NCBI GenBank assembly: GCA_002492415.1
Contig: DKYK01000040.1
Span: forward strand, 8,807-49,223
Direction: 5' to 3'
Length of the DNA stretch: 40,417 nt
Origin: Christensenella sp. UBA7102
GTDB taxonomy: Bacteria > Bacillota > Clostridia > Christensenellales > UBA1750
In this document: positions 13,360 to 22,038 of the stretch, piece after piece
Layout: the number at the start of each line of letters is the position of its first letter
How positions within the stretch are numbered: position 1 is the stretch's first letter
The notes under the pieces: model-generated
What the model saw: only the letters and a program-made list of their open reading frames with translations
Database searches by the model: none
What the model was told of the DNA's origin: nothing
Position numbers and translations under genes: made by a program

Positions 13360-15081
13360 TTAATTCGCAGTTGACGCACGCAGGGCCGCAGCCATGCTGA
13401 GCATCTCCCGGGCATGGGACCGCGTGGCCTCGGTTTGCTCCGCGCCGCCCACCATGCGAGCCAACTCCTGAACGCGCTCGTCAAAGCTAAGCGTGCGCAC
13501 ATTGGTCACAGTACGATCGTCGGTGGACTGTTTCTCCACCAGATGCTGGCTGTCGCCCAGCGCAGCGATTTGCGGCAGATGCGTAACACAAATGACCTGG
13601 CGATTTCTCCCGATGGAGGCCATCTTCTCCCCCACTACCTGCGCCATGTGCCCGCTGATGCCGGTATCGATCTCGTCAAATACCATTGTACTCACATCAT
13701 CCATATCCGCTGCAATGGCCTTAAAGGCCAGCATGATGCGCGACAGCTCACCACCAGACGCCGTGCGCGACAAGGGTTTAAGGGGTTCGCCGGGGTTGAC
13801 GGAGATCATGAAGCGCACACGATCCAACCCGGATGCGGTAAAATACTTATCCGACTGATCGAACTCTGGCAGCGGCGCAAAGTCCACATGCAGGCGTGCC
13901 TTTTCCATGCCAAGGTCGCGCAGCTGATTCCCCACTGCGGCGCTGAACCGTTCTGCGGCCTGTACGCGAAGCGCATGCAACTGCGCACAAGCATCATATA
14001 ACTCCCGCGAGAGCTTTGCAAACTTACGATCCAACTGGCTGGAATCCCTCTCCTGTTTGGAAAGCTGATCGATCTCCTTTTGCGCGTCCTCCTGATATTT
14101 GAGCACATCCTCAATGCTGTTTCCATACTTACGCTTGAGGGATTTGATCTCATCCAACCTGTTCTCCACATACTCCGCCGTTGCAGGGTCGAATTCCATC
14201 TTCTCAGCCTGCACATGAATCTGCATCGCAATGTCCTCAAGGACATAATATACATCGCGCAGCTGCTCCTCCAAAGCTTCGAACTGCGCCCCATACCCCG
14301 AGATTCCGCTGAGCAGGGACACCGCCTGCCGAATGGAATCCGTGCAGGCCGCCATGTCGTCATATCCGTCCAGATAGGCCGAACATTGCCCCAATGCCGC
14401 GAGGATGCGCTCGGCATTGCGGATGAGGTCGCGCTGTTCCATCAGTCCCTCTTCCTCGCCGGGGCGCAGGCGCGCCTGTGCAATCTCTTCCACCTGGTAG
14501 TTCAGCATATCCAGCCGCTGCGCGCGTTCCTGCGTGCTGTCATTGATGCCGCGCAGCCGCAGCCGCAGCGTGTGTACCTGCTGATAGAGCGCGGCGACCC
14601 GCTGCGCTGCTTCGCCAATTTCATTGTGCGCAAAGCCGTCTAGAAAGCCTAGGTGCCTTCCCTCATCCATCAGGTACTGATGCTCATGCTGTCCATGCAC
14701 GTCCACCAGCGCGGCGGTAATCTGCCGCAGCAGCGACAACGGCGTCAGCATGCCGTTGATGCGCACGATGTTGCGCCCCGAAGTGGTCAGCATACGCGAT
14801 ACAATGAGCTGTCCGCCCTCAACCTCAATGCCGTTTTCTTCCAAAATGGGGGTAATATTGGGGCAGGCAGAGACGTCAAACAGTGCTTCAACCGACGCGC
14901 GTTCCTGCCCTGCACGGATTAAATCACGGTCGGCGCGCTCTCCCAACGCCAGGTTCATCGAGTCGATGACGATGGATTTTCCCGCTCCCGTTTCGCCCGT
15001 GAGCACGTTGAGTCCTTCCGTGAACTCAATGGTGAGCGCATCGATGAGCGCGATATTTTTAATGCTCAGTTGACAAAGCAT
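13360..15081 (-). CDS. recN: DNA repair protein RecN
   Basis: A 573-residue SMC-like ATPase, close to the usual 560-575. Walker A is GETGAGKS (residues 29-36), the ABC signature is SGGELSR, and Walker B is MVFDEIDTGISG. Long coiled-coil segments lie between (about 160-370). RecN gathers at double-strand breaks and tethers DNA ends for RecA repair. The ribosome site GGGAGGGAGACT supports the ATG. It follows argR with a 28-base gap, as in Bacillus and Clostridia. Confidence 0.97.
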   Translation of the reverse strand: MLCQLSIKNIALIDALTIEFTEGLNVLTGETGAGKSIVIDSMNLALGERADRDLIRAGQERASVEALFDVSACPNITPILEENGIEVEGGQLIVSRMLTTSGRNIVRINGMLTPLSLLRQITAALVDVHGQHEHQYLMDEGRHLGFLDGFAHNEIGEAAQRVAALYQQVHTLRLRLRGINDSTQERAQRLDMLNYQVEEIAQARLRPGEEEGLMEQRDLIRNAERILAALGQCSAYLDGYDDMAACTDSIRQAVSLLSGISGYGAQFEALEEQLRDVYYVLEDIAMQIHVQAEKMEFDPATAEYVENRLDEIKSLKRKYGNSIEDVLKYQEDAQKEIDQLSKQERDSSQLDRKFAKLSRELYDACAQLHALRVQAAERFSAAVGNQLRDLGMEKARLHVDFAPLPEFDQSDKYFTASGLDRVRFMISVNPGEPLKPLSRTASGGELSRIMLAFKAIAADMDDVSTMVFDEIDTGISGHMAQVVGEKMASIGRNRQVICVTHLPQIAALGDSQHLVEKQSTDDRTVTNVRTLSFDERVQELARMVGGAEQTEATRSHAREMLSMAAALRASTAN

Positions 15082-15109
15082 AGTCTCCCTCCCATCCTGT
15101 CGGGGGCGT

Positions 15110-15559
15110 CTACTTCTTCATCTGTTCAAATTTATGCATCAGATTCTCAGCATCCTGTGCGCTCTGCGCAATGACCAGCAGCGTGTTATCGCCCGAAATG
15201 GTGCCCACGACCTCCGGCCACTTGAGCGAATCGATGGCCTCTCCCGCCACATGTGCGCTGCCCGATATGGTCTTGATGACGATCAGGTTATTTGCCGGCG
15301 TGATGCTGATTACGGACTCGGAAAAGATGCGGATGAACCGATCCGCAAGACCGTGCTCCGCCTTATCGGCTGTGGCATACTTATACCCGCCGCCTTCGGA
15401 AAGCACCTTGAGCAGCCGCAGCTCCTTGATGTCGCGGGAAACCGTTGCCTGAGTCACATCAATATTGCGCGCACGCAGCGCCGCAGCGAGCTCTTCCTGG
15501 GTCTCAATGTCCTGCGATTCGATGATCTCCTTGATCACAGCATGACGTATCGATTTCAT
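15110..15559 (-). CDS. argR: Arginine repressor ArgR/AhrC
   Basis: A 149-residue protein of standard length. The start at 15559 has GGAGG nine bases upstream; the longer open frame is rejected. The N-terminal winged HTH includes ETQEELAAALRARNIDVTQATVSRDIKELRLLKV (residues 18-51). The C-terminal arginine-binding, hexamer-forming domain includes NLIVIKTISGSAH and VGTISGDNTLLVI, with the Gly-Asp-Asn loop that contacts arginine. In Firmicutes it represses arginine synthesis and activates catabolism. It sits between nadK and recN in the conserved order. Confidence 0.96.
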   Translation of the reverse strand: MKSIRHAVIKEIIESQDIETQEELAAALRARNIDVTQATVSRDIKELRLLKVLSEGGGYKYATADKAEHGLADRFIRIFSESVISITPANNLIVIKTISGSAHVAGEAIDSLKWPEVVGTISGDNTLLVIAQSAQDAENLMHKFEQMKK

Positions 15560-15585
15560 AAAAGGGCCTCCTCGTGGTTTCCAGA

Positions 15586-16425
15586 TTAACGCTGGGTTCT
15601 GTCTACAAGTTTGGCGTGTACCATGGAGAAAAAGTCCCGGTTGCCCAAGCGGATCAGCTGTGCATCCAGCGGCGCGCGTTCGATGCACACTGGCTCTGCT
15701 GCGTTCATATGGATGAGGGCCTGCCCGTCTGCGCAGATAATGGCGGGCAGCGAACGGCTGGCCACCGATACAGAAATGCGCTGACCAGGTGCGAGCAACA
15801 CAGGCCGGGCACGCAGCGAATGCGGACAGATTGCCATCATGGAAAGACACTCCAGCTGCGGGTGCACAATGGGACCTCCGCAGGAGAGCGCATAGGCGCT
15901 TGCGCCCGTCGGCGTGGATACCAGAATACCATCTGCTACATAGTGGTCAAGCAACAACTCGTCCACGGATACATCGGCACGCACCACCGCCAACGAAGAT
16001 TCTCTGCGCACCACTATGTCGTTAAGCGCCGTGACTTGCTGTCCCTGCCACTGCGCGCGTAACATCAGCCGCTTTTCAATGGTAAAATCTCCGTGCACCA
16101 GCCTGGATACAGCCTGCTCCAGCCCTGTCGCGTCCACTTCGGACAAAAACCCCAGTTGACCGAAATTCGCACCCAACACGGGCACGCCATATGACGCTGC
16201 GCATCGCGCCACGCTCAATATACTGCCGTCACCGCCGCAGACAATCAGCGCATCGCTGCGCGCAATGACCTCTTCCCGCGGCAACGCATCTTCATCTGCG
16301 AGTTCTGCACAGTCGCTGAGCACCTGCGCGCCGCACTGACGAATCAGCTGCGCTGCACGCCGTATCGCAGGGGAAATTGTGACGCGACGTACCCCCTGCA
16401 ACAGTCCAAGTTTCTTTATACCCAA
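15586..16425 (-). CDS. nadK: NAD kinase
   Basis: A 279-residue protein. The start is best placed at the TTG at 16425, which has GGAGGTG eight bases upstream; a GTG at 16449 is also open. It makes NADP from NAD and ATP. Family motifs: CGGDGSILSVAR (the GGDG loop), the Asn-Asp of TALNDIVV, TPTGASAYALSCGGP, and the C-terminal ICADGQ strand. Gene order tlyA-nadK-argR-recN is conserved in Firmicutes. Confidence 0.95.
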   Translation of the reverse strand: MGIKKLGLLQGVRRVTISPAIRRAAQLIRQCGAQVLSDCAELADEDALPREEVIARSDALIVCGGDGSILSVARCAASYGVPVLGANFGQLGFLSEVDATGLEQAVSRLVHGDFTIEKRLMLRAQWQGQQVTALNDIVVRRESSLAVVRADVSVDELLLDHYVADGILVSTPTGASAYALSCGGPIVHPQLECLSMMAICPHSLRARPVLLAPGQRISVSVASRSLPAIICADGQALIHMNAAEPVCIERAPLDAQLIRLGNRDFFSMVHAKLVDRTQR

Positions 16426-16483
16426 TTCTACGCCACCTCCAGTATACACTTTTTTCTCTATTTATACAATGGTTTTTATAATT

Positions 16484-17281
16484 CTATACAAGGCAAAGTA
16501 CCTCTTCAATGGCGCTCTGCGCGTCGAATTCCGGGTTTGCATCCTGCGTCCGGATCAGGTGCAACAGGAATTCCGTATTCCCGCCAACCCCCTTGATGGG
16601 AGATACCGTCAGCCCCCAGGGCGCCAATCCCATCGCGGGCATGGCTGCAATCGCATACTCCAATACTTCTCTATGCACTTGCGGATCGCGCACGATGCCG
16701 CCCTTTCCCACCTGCTCGCGTCGCGCCTCAAATTGCGGCTTGACCAGCACTGCCAACTGGGCCCCGTCCACCAGACACGTGCACACCGCCGGCAGCACCG
16801 TCCGAATGGAGATAAAGGAGACGTCCATTGATGCAAAATTCGCCAAGCATCCACCCAATAGCTCGGGGGTGAGCGTTCGCGCGTTGGTACGCTCCAGCAC
16901 CGTTACCCGCGGATCATTGCGCAGCTTCCAATCCAGCAAACCCCAGCCCACGTCAATGGAAAACACACGCTGCGCGCCCTTTTGCAGCATACAGTCGGTA
17001 AATCCTCCAGTGGAAGAGCCCACGTCTAGGCATATTGCACCCGAAAGATCCAGCCCAAAGGCGCTCATTGCTTTTTCCAGCTTCAGCCCACCGCGGCTGA
17101 CATAGGGCAACCTGTCGCCCTTGACCGTCAGCCCCGCGTCGGTGGTCAGCAGGATGGCCGGTTTATCCAGGCGAACTCCGTTCTGGAATACTCGTCCTTC
17201 CATCACGATGGCACGAGCCAACTCCAATGTATCCGCATATTGTAAGCGCACCAGCGCATCGTCCAATCGTTCTTTCTTCAT
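16484..17281 (-). CDS. tlyA: TlyA-family rRNA 2'-O-methyltransferase
   Basis: A 265-residue protein with an N-terminal S4 RNA-binding domain (ERLDDALVRLQYADTLELARAIVMEGRV, residues 4-31) and an FtsJ/RrmJ methyltransferase domain. The SAM motif is CLDVGSSTGGFTDCMLQ (about residues 84-100), with the catalytic-tetrad Lys in VLVKPQFEARREQVGKGG. In mycobacteria the homologue methylates 16S and 23S rRNA and affects capreomycin sensitivity. The Firmicute version (YqxC) lies between dxs and nadK as here. The 7-base gap from dxs supports one transcript. Confidence 0.93.
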   Translation of the reverse strand: MKKERLDDALVRLQYADTLELARAIVMEGRVFQNGVRLDKPAILLTTDAGLTVKGDRLPYVSRGGLKLEKAMSAFGLDLSGAICLDVGSSTGGFTDCMLQKGAQRVFSIDVGWGLLDWKLRNDPRVTVLERTNARTLTPELLGGCLANFASMDVSFISIRTVLPAVCTCLVDGAQLAVLVKPQFEARREQVGKGGIVRDPQVHREVLEYAIAAMPAMGLAPWGLTVSPIKGVGGNTEFLLHLIRTQDANPEFDAQSAIEEVLCLV

Positions 17282-17288
17282 GCAATCC

Positions 17289-19136
17289 TTATCCTATAAA
17301 ATCCTTGATACTCCTGCAAAGGCCCTCCACGTCCAGCCCGCAGCGGTGTAGCAGCTGCGTGCAGGAGCCATGCGGCACGAATTCGTCGCCCAACCCGATC
17401 GGCAGCAGATGCACTGTGTGCCCCATCTGCGCGTAGCGCAGCGCAACCAGCGCCCCAAAGCCTCCGATCACCGCATTTTCCTCCAGCGTCACAATGGGCA
17501 GATGAGCATACTTTTCCAGCATACGATCGGGCAGCGGCTTGACTTGTCTGCAGTTGACCACTTCGATGTCGATACCCTCCAGCGCCAGCGTATCTGCTGC
17601 GATCATTGCCAGAGACACCATTGACCCCACCGCAAACACCACTGCGCGCGCCTTGTGCGCCAGGCTCACAACCTGCCATGCACCCTTTTGCAGCGGCACA
17701 AGACTGTGCATAGCCGTGCATCCCGTCTTAGGGTATCGAATGAGCACAGGACCCTGCGCGTCCTTCGACCAGCGCAGCATCATCTCCAATTCCTCTGCGC
17801 AGGAGGGCGCCAATATCGTCATGTGCGGGATGTGCGAACAATAGGACAGATCAAACGCGCCGTGGTGCGTTGCGCCGTCCTCGCCCACCAATCCAGCATG
17901 GCTGCACAGGATCACCACATGCAGGTTTTGCAGCGCTACATCGTGTACAATTTGATCGTATGCGCGCTGCAAAAAGGTGGAATACACTGCGAAATAAGGT
18001 GTCACCCCGCCAGCAGCCAGCCCCGCAGCCATCGTAACGGCATGTTCTTCGGCAATCCCCACATCGTAAAATTGAGCCGGATACTCTTCGCCAAAGCGCG
18101 CAACGCCCGTTCCGTCGCGCATGGCTGCGGTGATGACGGCCATCTCCGCTCCGCCTTGCGCCAAGTCACACAGCGTCTGCCCCACAACGCCGGTATACGA
18201 CACGCGGTTGATGCTTTCGTCGTTTTCTACCATATAGGGCGCTACGCCGTGGAATATATCGGGTTTTTCCTCCGCAGGCTTATAGCCGTGCCCCTTTTGG
18301 GTCACAGCGTGCAGCAGCACGGGACGTTCCAAGTTGCGCGCGCGTGTCAGATGCCGGATGATGTCGGGCAGATTGTGTCCACCAATAGGGCCCAGGTAAG
18401 TAAATCCCAGCGCCTCAAAAAACTGTCCCTTGACAAAGAGATATTTAATGGAATTTTTGAGCTGATAGATCATATCATGCAGCTTATGGCCCACTACCGG
18501 GATGCGCTTGAGAAAATTCGCTGTATGGCCTTTGAAACGCCAATAGCCCTTGTTCGAGCGCAGCCGATTGAGATAATCGGACAGCGCGCCGACGTTGCGA
18601 GATATGGACATATTATTGTCGTTCAGAAGCACCACCAACGGCAGTTCAGAGCGCCCCGCGTCGTTCATGGCCTCCATGCAGGGACCGTCCATAAACGCGC
18701 CATCCCCCACCAGCGCCACGCAGTCGCTTTTTTCGTGCCGAATCGCCGCAGCGCGCGCATATCCCAGGGCGGCGGAAACCGCCGTTCCGCTGTGGCCGGA
18801 GCCAAAGGCATCGTACTCGCTCTCTTCTCGCTTCGGAAAACCGCACAGACCATCCAATCGCCGCAGCGTGCGAAATCGTTCCACTCCGCCCGTAAGCAGC
18901 TTGTGCGCATAGCACTGGTGCCCCACGTCAAACAGCAGCTTGTCTACGGGCAGATCATATACATAATGGATGCCCACGATCAGCTCCACCGATCCCAGAT
19001 TGCTGGACAGATGTCCGCCATTTACCGTAACCACGCGCAGAATTTCCTGCCTGATCTCTTCACAGAGCTGCTCCAACTGCTCCATGGTAAAGCTCTTGAT
19101 ATTCGCTCCGTCCTGTATCTCTTGCAGCCTAGACAT
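17289..19136 (-). CDS. dxs: 1-deoxy-D-xylulose-5-phosphate synthase
   Basis: A 615-residue thiamine-diphosphate enzyme of full length. It condenses pyruvate and glyceraldehyde-3-phosphate in the first step of the MEP isoprenoid pathway. The ThDP motif runs from GDG (144-146) to LNDNN (171-175). The transketolase-type Pyr domain carries the GIAEEHA motif (360-366) with the catalytic Glu, and the C-terminal domain begins near residue 490. It is clustered with ispA upstream, so early and prenyl-transfer steps of isoprenoid synthesis share a locus. GGAGG precedes the start. Confidence 0.97.
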   Translation of the reverse strand: MSRLQEIQDGANIKSFTMEQLEQLCEEIRQEILRVVTVNGGHLSSNLGSVELIVGIHYVYDLPVDKLLFDVGHQCYAHKLLTGGVERFRTLRRLDGLCGFPKREESEYDAFGSGHSGTAVSAALGYARAAAIRHEKSDCVALVGDGAFMDGPCMEAMNDAGRSELPLVVLLNDNNMSISRNVGALSDYLNRLRSNKGYWRFKGHTANFLKRIPVVGHKLHDMIYQLKNSIKYLFVKGQFFEALGFTYLGPIGGHNLPDIIRHLTRARNLERPVLLHAVTQKGHGYKPAEEKPDIFHGVAPYMVENDESINRVSYTGVVGQTLCDLAQGGAEMAVITAAMRDGTGVARFGEEYPAQFYDVGIAEEHAVTMAAGLAAGGVTPYFAVYSTFLQRAYDQIVHDVALQNLHVVILCSHAGLVGEDGATHHGAFDLSYCSHIPHMTILAPSCAEELEMMLRWSKDAQGPVLIRYPKTGCTAMHSLVPLQKGAWQVVSLAHKARAVVFAVGSMVSLAMIAADTLALEGIDIEVVNCRQVKPLPDRMLEKYAHLPIVTLEENAVIGGFGALVALRYAQMGHTVHLLPIGLGDEFVPHGSCTQLLHRCGLDVEGLCRSIKDFIG

Positions 19137-19151
19137 ATTTTTGAGCCTCCG

Positions 19152-19712
19152 TCACCTTCGCTGCGTTTTGCCGTTAAAAAATGCGGCGACGCAGCCGGCA
19201 AATAGGATGATATCCCGGGATCTTTTGATGGCGATGCGCTTGCCGAAGGCCTTGCCGCCAACCGTTAACGCCGCAATAAAGGCCGATACCCAAATTCCCA
19301 CAGCAAAGGTGGTGGTGCCCTGCGTCAGCTCCACAATGCGAACTGCCAGCGTCGCACCAGCGGAGCCCGACACGACACCACAGATGTCGCCCACCACATC
19401 GTTGCACACAGATGAGACACGGTCTGCATTTTGGAGCATCCACAGCGCTTGCTTTGCGCCTCTGACTTTGCGCGAAGCCATAGATACCAGCGGAGCCATC
19501 TCCGCGCTGGTAACGGCAACGCCCAGTATGTCGAACAGTATGCCGAGGAACACAAGCAGCAACACCGTGATTGACGCCACCGCTATGCCCACAGAAGCCA
19601 ATGCCACCGACGAGGACCAGCTCATGAACATCGAAAGCACAAAGGAAAGCACGAATACGCATACAACCCACTGCGTTGCACGTTTTTTGGTATCCTTTTT
19701 GGGATTTGCCAT
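19152..19712 (-). CDS. oapA: OLE-associated membrane protein OapA (DUF21-like)
   Basis: An integral membrane protein of 186 residues from the ATG at 19712 (GGAGG 12 bases upstream; an ATG at 19736 adds eight residues). Four hydrophobic helices are visible: WVVCVFVLSFVLSMFMSW, VALASVGIAVASITVLLLVFLGILFDILG, TTTFAVGIWVSAFIAALTVGG and DIILFAGCVAAFF. The middle resembles the DUF21/CorB-type membrane domain (VAVTSAEMAPLVSMASRKVRGAKQAL). Both ends are basic, as expected for an RNA-binding partner. It lies directly downstream of the OLE RNA candidate and upstream of dxs, exactly the oapA position. OapA binds OLE RNA at the membrane and is linked to alcohol and magnesium stress responses in Bacillus halodurans. 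Confidence 0.85.
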   Translation of the reverse strand: MANPKKDTKKRATQWVVCVFVLSFVLSMFMSWSSSVALASVGIAVASITVLLLVFLGILFDILGVAVTSAEMAPLVSMASRKVRGAKQALWMLQNADRVSSVCNDVVGDICGVVSGSAGATLAVRIVELTQGTTTFAVGIWVSAFIAALTVGGKAFGKRIAIKRSRDIILFAGCVAAFFNGKTQRR

Positions 19713-19743
19713 TTTATGGGGAAGCCTCCTGCCCATATCGCTC

Positions 19744-19786
19744 AAAAGGGCGACGCCTTCTTATTTGGGTATAAGAAAACGCGCCC
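19744..19786 (-). terminator. 3' hairpin of the OLE RNA
   Basis: On the minus strand GGGCGC..TTCTTAT (19786-19771) pairs with ATAAGAA..CGCCC (from about 19764 to 19748), followed by only four U residues. The short U-tract suggests partial read-through into oapA and dxs. Confidence 0.65.
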
Positions 19787-20413
19787 GATCCGTGTAAAAT
19801 AAAATGGTGGTGATCCACCGGGTAAACCTTGCGGCTTCAGGTCCAGTAGGATTTCCCGACGGCGAACCCCCCGTTGCCGAAAGAGGCGGTTTCCCATTAA
19901 ACGCCGACAAGCCGCGTCGCCGCTGGCATGACTGGACTACCACTTAGACCACACTATAATCCCCGGTGCACACAAACAGTCTAGGAGCTTTCCTCAGCAA
20001 CTCCGCTATGTCCTAGCCTCTTTTGCAGTTTCGTTTTCCTCCGCAGATAGCGCCGCGCTCTGAGCTCAAGAGTCATGACGCAATGAACCGGATTCCCACA
20101 GCAACCGCTCAAGGCAGGCTACAACTGCACACAGCTTTTGTACCGCATTGCAGGTTTACCCCCAATGAGTAAGCGTCCCGGTGAGCTCTTTACAAAGCCA
20201 CAGCCGACGCGCCCACCCGTTTGGGCCTCCACGGAGGCGGGGTCAACGCCCGCATGCCATTGCGGATCGCCCTTCCTCCTTACATCCCAGCACCAACCCG
20301 CGACTGGGCGTCGCAAGCCGGCACCAGAAGCTTCATCGATATGCCCTTTGACGGATTTTTAGGCCCGCCTTCAAACAAAGCATTGTTGACTAGAATACTG
20401 CACCACCATACTG
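19744..20413 (-). ncRNA. ole: OLE RNA (ornate, large, extremophilic RNA)
   Basis: About 0.65 kb between oapA and the DUF212 gene has no plausible protein in any frame, yet it is GC-rich and full of hairpins on the minus strand. Examples are GCCTCC/GGAGGC (20225-20238), CTAGGA/TCCTAG closing 19981-20016 and GGTG-GAT-CACC near 19805-19818. Length (OLE is about 600 nt), strand, position between ispA and dxs, and the DUF21-like gene immediately downstream all match the known OLE-oapA locus. The 5' end is set from the promoter at 20420-20448 and the 3' end from a terminator-like hairpin. I could not align it to the family model, so the identity rests on context and size. Confidence 0.82.
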
Positions 20414-20419
20414 AGAAAC

Positions 20420-20448
20420 AGTATATCACAAATCAGCGTCGCATGCAA
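20420..20448 (-). promoter_or_regulatory. Putative OLE RNA promoter
   Basis: On the minus strand -35 TTGCAT (20448-20443) and -10 TATACT (20425-20420) are separated by 17 bases. It lies immediately after the DUF212 stop codon at 20450, so OLE RNA can be made independently of the upstream operon. Confidence 0.6.
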
Positions 20449-20449
20449 A

Positions 20450-20911
20450 TCAGAACAGCACCCATAAAATCGCAATGATGACGCCCAGCAACGCGCCCGC
20501 CACGACCTCCAACGGCGTATGCCCCAGAAGCTCGCGCAGCTGTTTTTCCGTATCCTGGTAATCCGAGGATTCTTCCATCAGGTGCTTGATGATGCGGTTG
20601 ATCTTGGCCGCCTGCTTGCCCGCAGCGCGCCGCACGCCCGCAGCATCGTACATCACTACGGAAGCGAGCGCCGCCGCCAATGCAAAATATGCACTGTCAA
20701 ATCCATAATTCAACCCCATAGATACCGTCAGCGCCATGACGAACGCCGAATGTGCCGAGGGCATGCCTCCGGCGCCTACAAAGCGCGTCACATCCATCTT
20801 GCGCAGCAGCACCAGCGTTAGGATCACCTTAAGGATCTGAGCGCTGGCCCAGCCTACGACTGCGGGCATCAGGCATGGATTCCTGAGTATGAGCAGGATG
20901 CTGTTGGTCAC
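20450..20911 (-). CDS. DUF212 / YuiD-type divergent PAP2 membrane protein
   Basis: A 153-residue membrane protein. The family motif GGMPSAHSAFVMALTVSMGL (residues 48-67) is the acid-phosphatase-like PSAHS signature, and GHTPLEVVAGALLGVIIAIL near the C-terminus is the second phosphatase-type motif (G-H-x-x-x-[DE]-V). Hydrophobic helices lie at 12-36, 74-90 and 132-153. The function of this family is not established; phosphatase activity on a lipid phosphate, perhaps a prenyl phosphate given the neighbouring ispA, is an inference. It sits between ispA and the OLE RNA. Confidence 0.88.
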   Translation of the reverse strand: MTNSILLILRNPCLMPAVVGWASAQILKVILTLVLLRKMDVTRFVGAGGMPSAHSAFVMALTVSMGLNYGFDSAYFALAAALASVVMYDAAGVRRAAGKQAAKINRIIKHLMEESSDYQDTEKQLRELLGHTPLEVVAGALLGVIIAILWVLF

Positions 20912-20923
20912 AATTGTGCCCTC

Positions 20924-21817
20924 CTAATTTTTTCGGATGAGAAGGTCCTGCGCAAGTTCGGCGAAAAATTTATCCGTATCCACTGGCGCAATGGCGCGTA
21001 TCGCCTGCTGCGTCAGCTGCTCCAACCGGGCCTTGGACTCTTCCAGACCATAGAGTGCCACATAGGTGAGCTTTCCCACTGCAGCATCCTTGCCCACAGT
21101 CTTGCCCATGATTTCCGTCGTAGAGGTTGCGTCCAATATGTCGTCCGCAACCTGAAAGGCCACCCCCAGCGCTTCACCGTAATCAGAAAACGCCCGGCGC
21201 GTCGCCTCCGACGGATCGCCCAGCTCTGCGCCAGCCAGTAGCGCCCCGCGGATCATCGCCGCAGTCTTGTTTTGGTGGATGTAATCCAGCTGCCCCTTGC
21301 TCTCGTCCGGGGCACAGCCGCGCTTTTCGCAGTACACGTCCACCGACTGCCCCGCGACCATGCCTTCCAACCCTGCAGCGTCCGCCACGGCCCGAATGGC
21401 GCGCAAGTGCGCCTGTGCCCGCATGGGATAGCGCAGTGCCTGCGCCGCCAGATGTGCAAAGGCATGCGTGAGCAGTCCATCGCCCGCCAGAATCGCCATC
21501 GCCTCTCCGTAGACCACATGGTTGGTGGGTCGTCCCCGGCGCAGCGTATCATTATCCATCGCGGGCAGGTCGTCATGAATCAGCGAATAGGTGTGGATCA
21601 TCTCAATGGCGCAGGCATAGGGCATGGCCTCCTGAACGGACACGCCCATAGCATTTGCGGCGGCGAGCACCAGTACCGGGCGCAGTCGCTTTCCGCCGGC
21701 GAGCAGCGAATACCGCGCGCTGGCCAGCAATACCTTTGCATATCCTTTGCTTTCCGGCAGACAATGATGCAACGCTTCCTCTGCCTGCGTTCGCAGCGCC
21801 TCGTATCGCGCATTCAT
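20924..21817 (-). CDS. ispA: Polyprenyl (farnesyl) diphosphate synthase
   Basis: A 297-residue trans-prenyltransferase that condenses isopentenyl and dimethylallyl diphosphates to geranyl and farnesyl diphosphate. The first Asp-rich motif is IHDDLPAMDNDTLRRGRPT (about residues 80-98) and the second is FQVADDILDAT. Length and sequence suit farnesyl diphosphate synthase; small differences in product length cannot be judged. The ribosome site GGGGAGGAGG lies in the 3' end of xseB, and start and stop overlap by four bases, indicating coupling. Confidence 0.95.
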   Translation of the reverse strand: MNARYEALRTQAEEALHHCLPESKGYAKVLLASARYSLLAGGKRLRPVLVLAAANAMGVSVQEAMPYACAIEMIHTYSLIHDDLPAMDNDTLRRGRPTNHVVYGEAMAILAGDGLLTHAFAHLAAQALRYPMRAQAHLRAIRAVADAAGLEGMVAGQSVDVYCEKRGCAPDESKGQLDYIHQNKTAAMIRGALLAGAELGDPSEATRRAFSDYGEALGVAFQVADDILDATSTTEIMGKTVGKDAAVGKLTYVALYGLEESKARLEQLTQQAIRAIAPVDTDKFFAELAQDLLIRKN

Positions 21818-22038
21818 TCCGCTTCCTCCTCCCCGTCAAAGGGAACCTGTTCGCCGCTCTCCTGCAGCTTCAAGATGCGCCCCTTGCCCTCCTGCAGCAG
21901 CGCGGAGAGCTTCTCTGCCAGCGCCGCGCCCTTTTCGTAGGCCTTGACGGTTTCCTCCAAAGTCAGCTGGCCGTCCTCTATCCGGGCGATGAGATGCGTC
22001 AGCTCCTCCACGCCCGATTCATAGGTCAATTTCTTCAT
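21814..22038 (-). CDS. xseB: Exodeoxyribonuclease VII small subunit
   Basis: A 74-residue protein of normal length with the family's LTYESGVEELTHLIARIEDGQLTLEETVKAYEKGAAL, a helical hairpin. It binds the large subunit in several copies to form ExoVII, which degrades single-stranded DNA into oligonucleotides from both ends. It overlaps xseA by four bases (ATGA) and ispA by four bases, so the three are translationally coupled. AGAGGAATTGCA precedes the ATG. Confidence 0.95.
   Translation of the reverse strand: MKKLTYESGVEELTHLIARIEDGQLTLEETVKAYEKGAALAEKLSALLQEGKGRILKLQESGEQVPFDGEEEAE

Noticed and set aside
19744..20413. RNase P RNA or tmRNA instead of OLE RNA
   Set aside because: A GAGGAAAG stretch and GGTAAACC-like pieces recall RNase P RNA, but their order and spacing are wrong, the length is too great, and the neighbours match the OLE locus.
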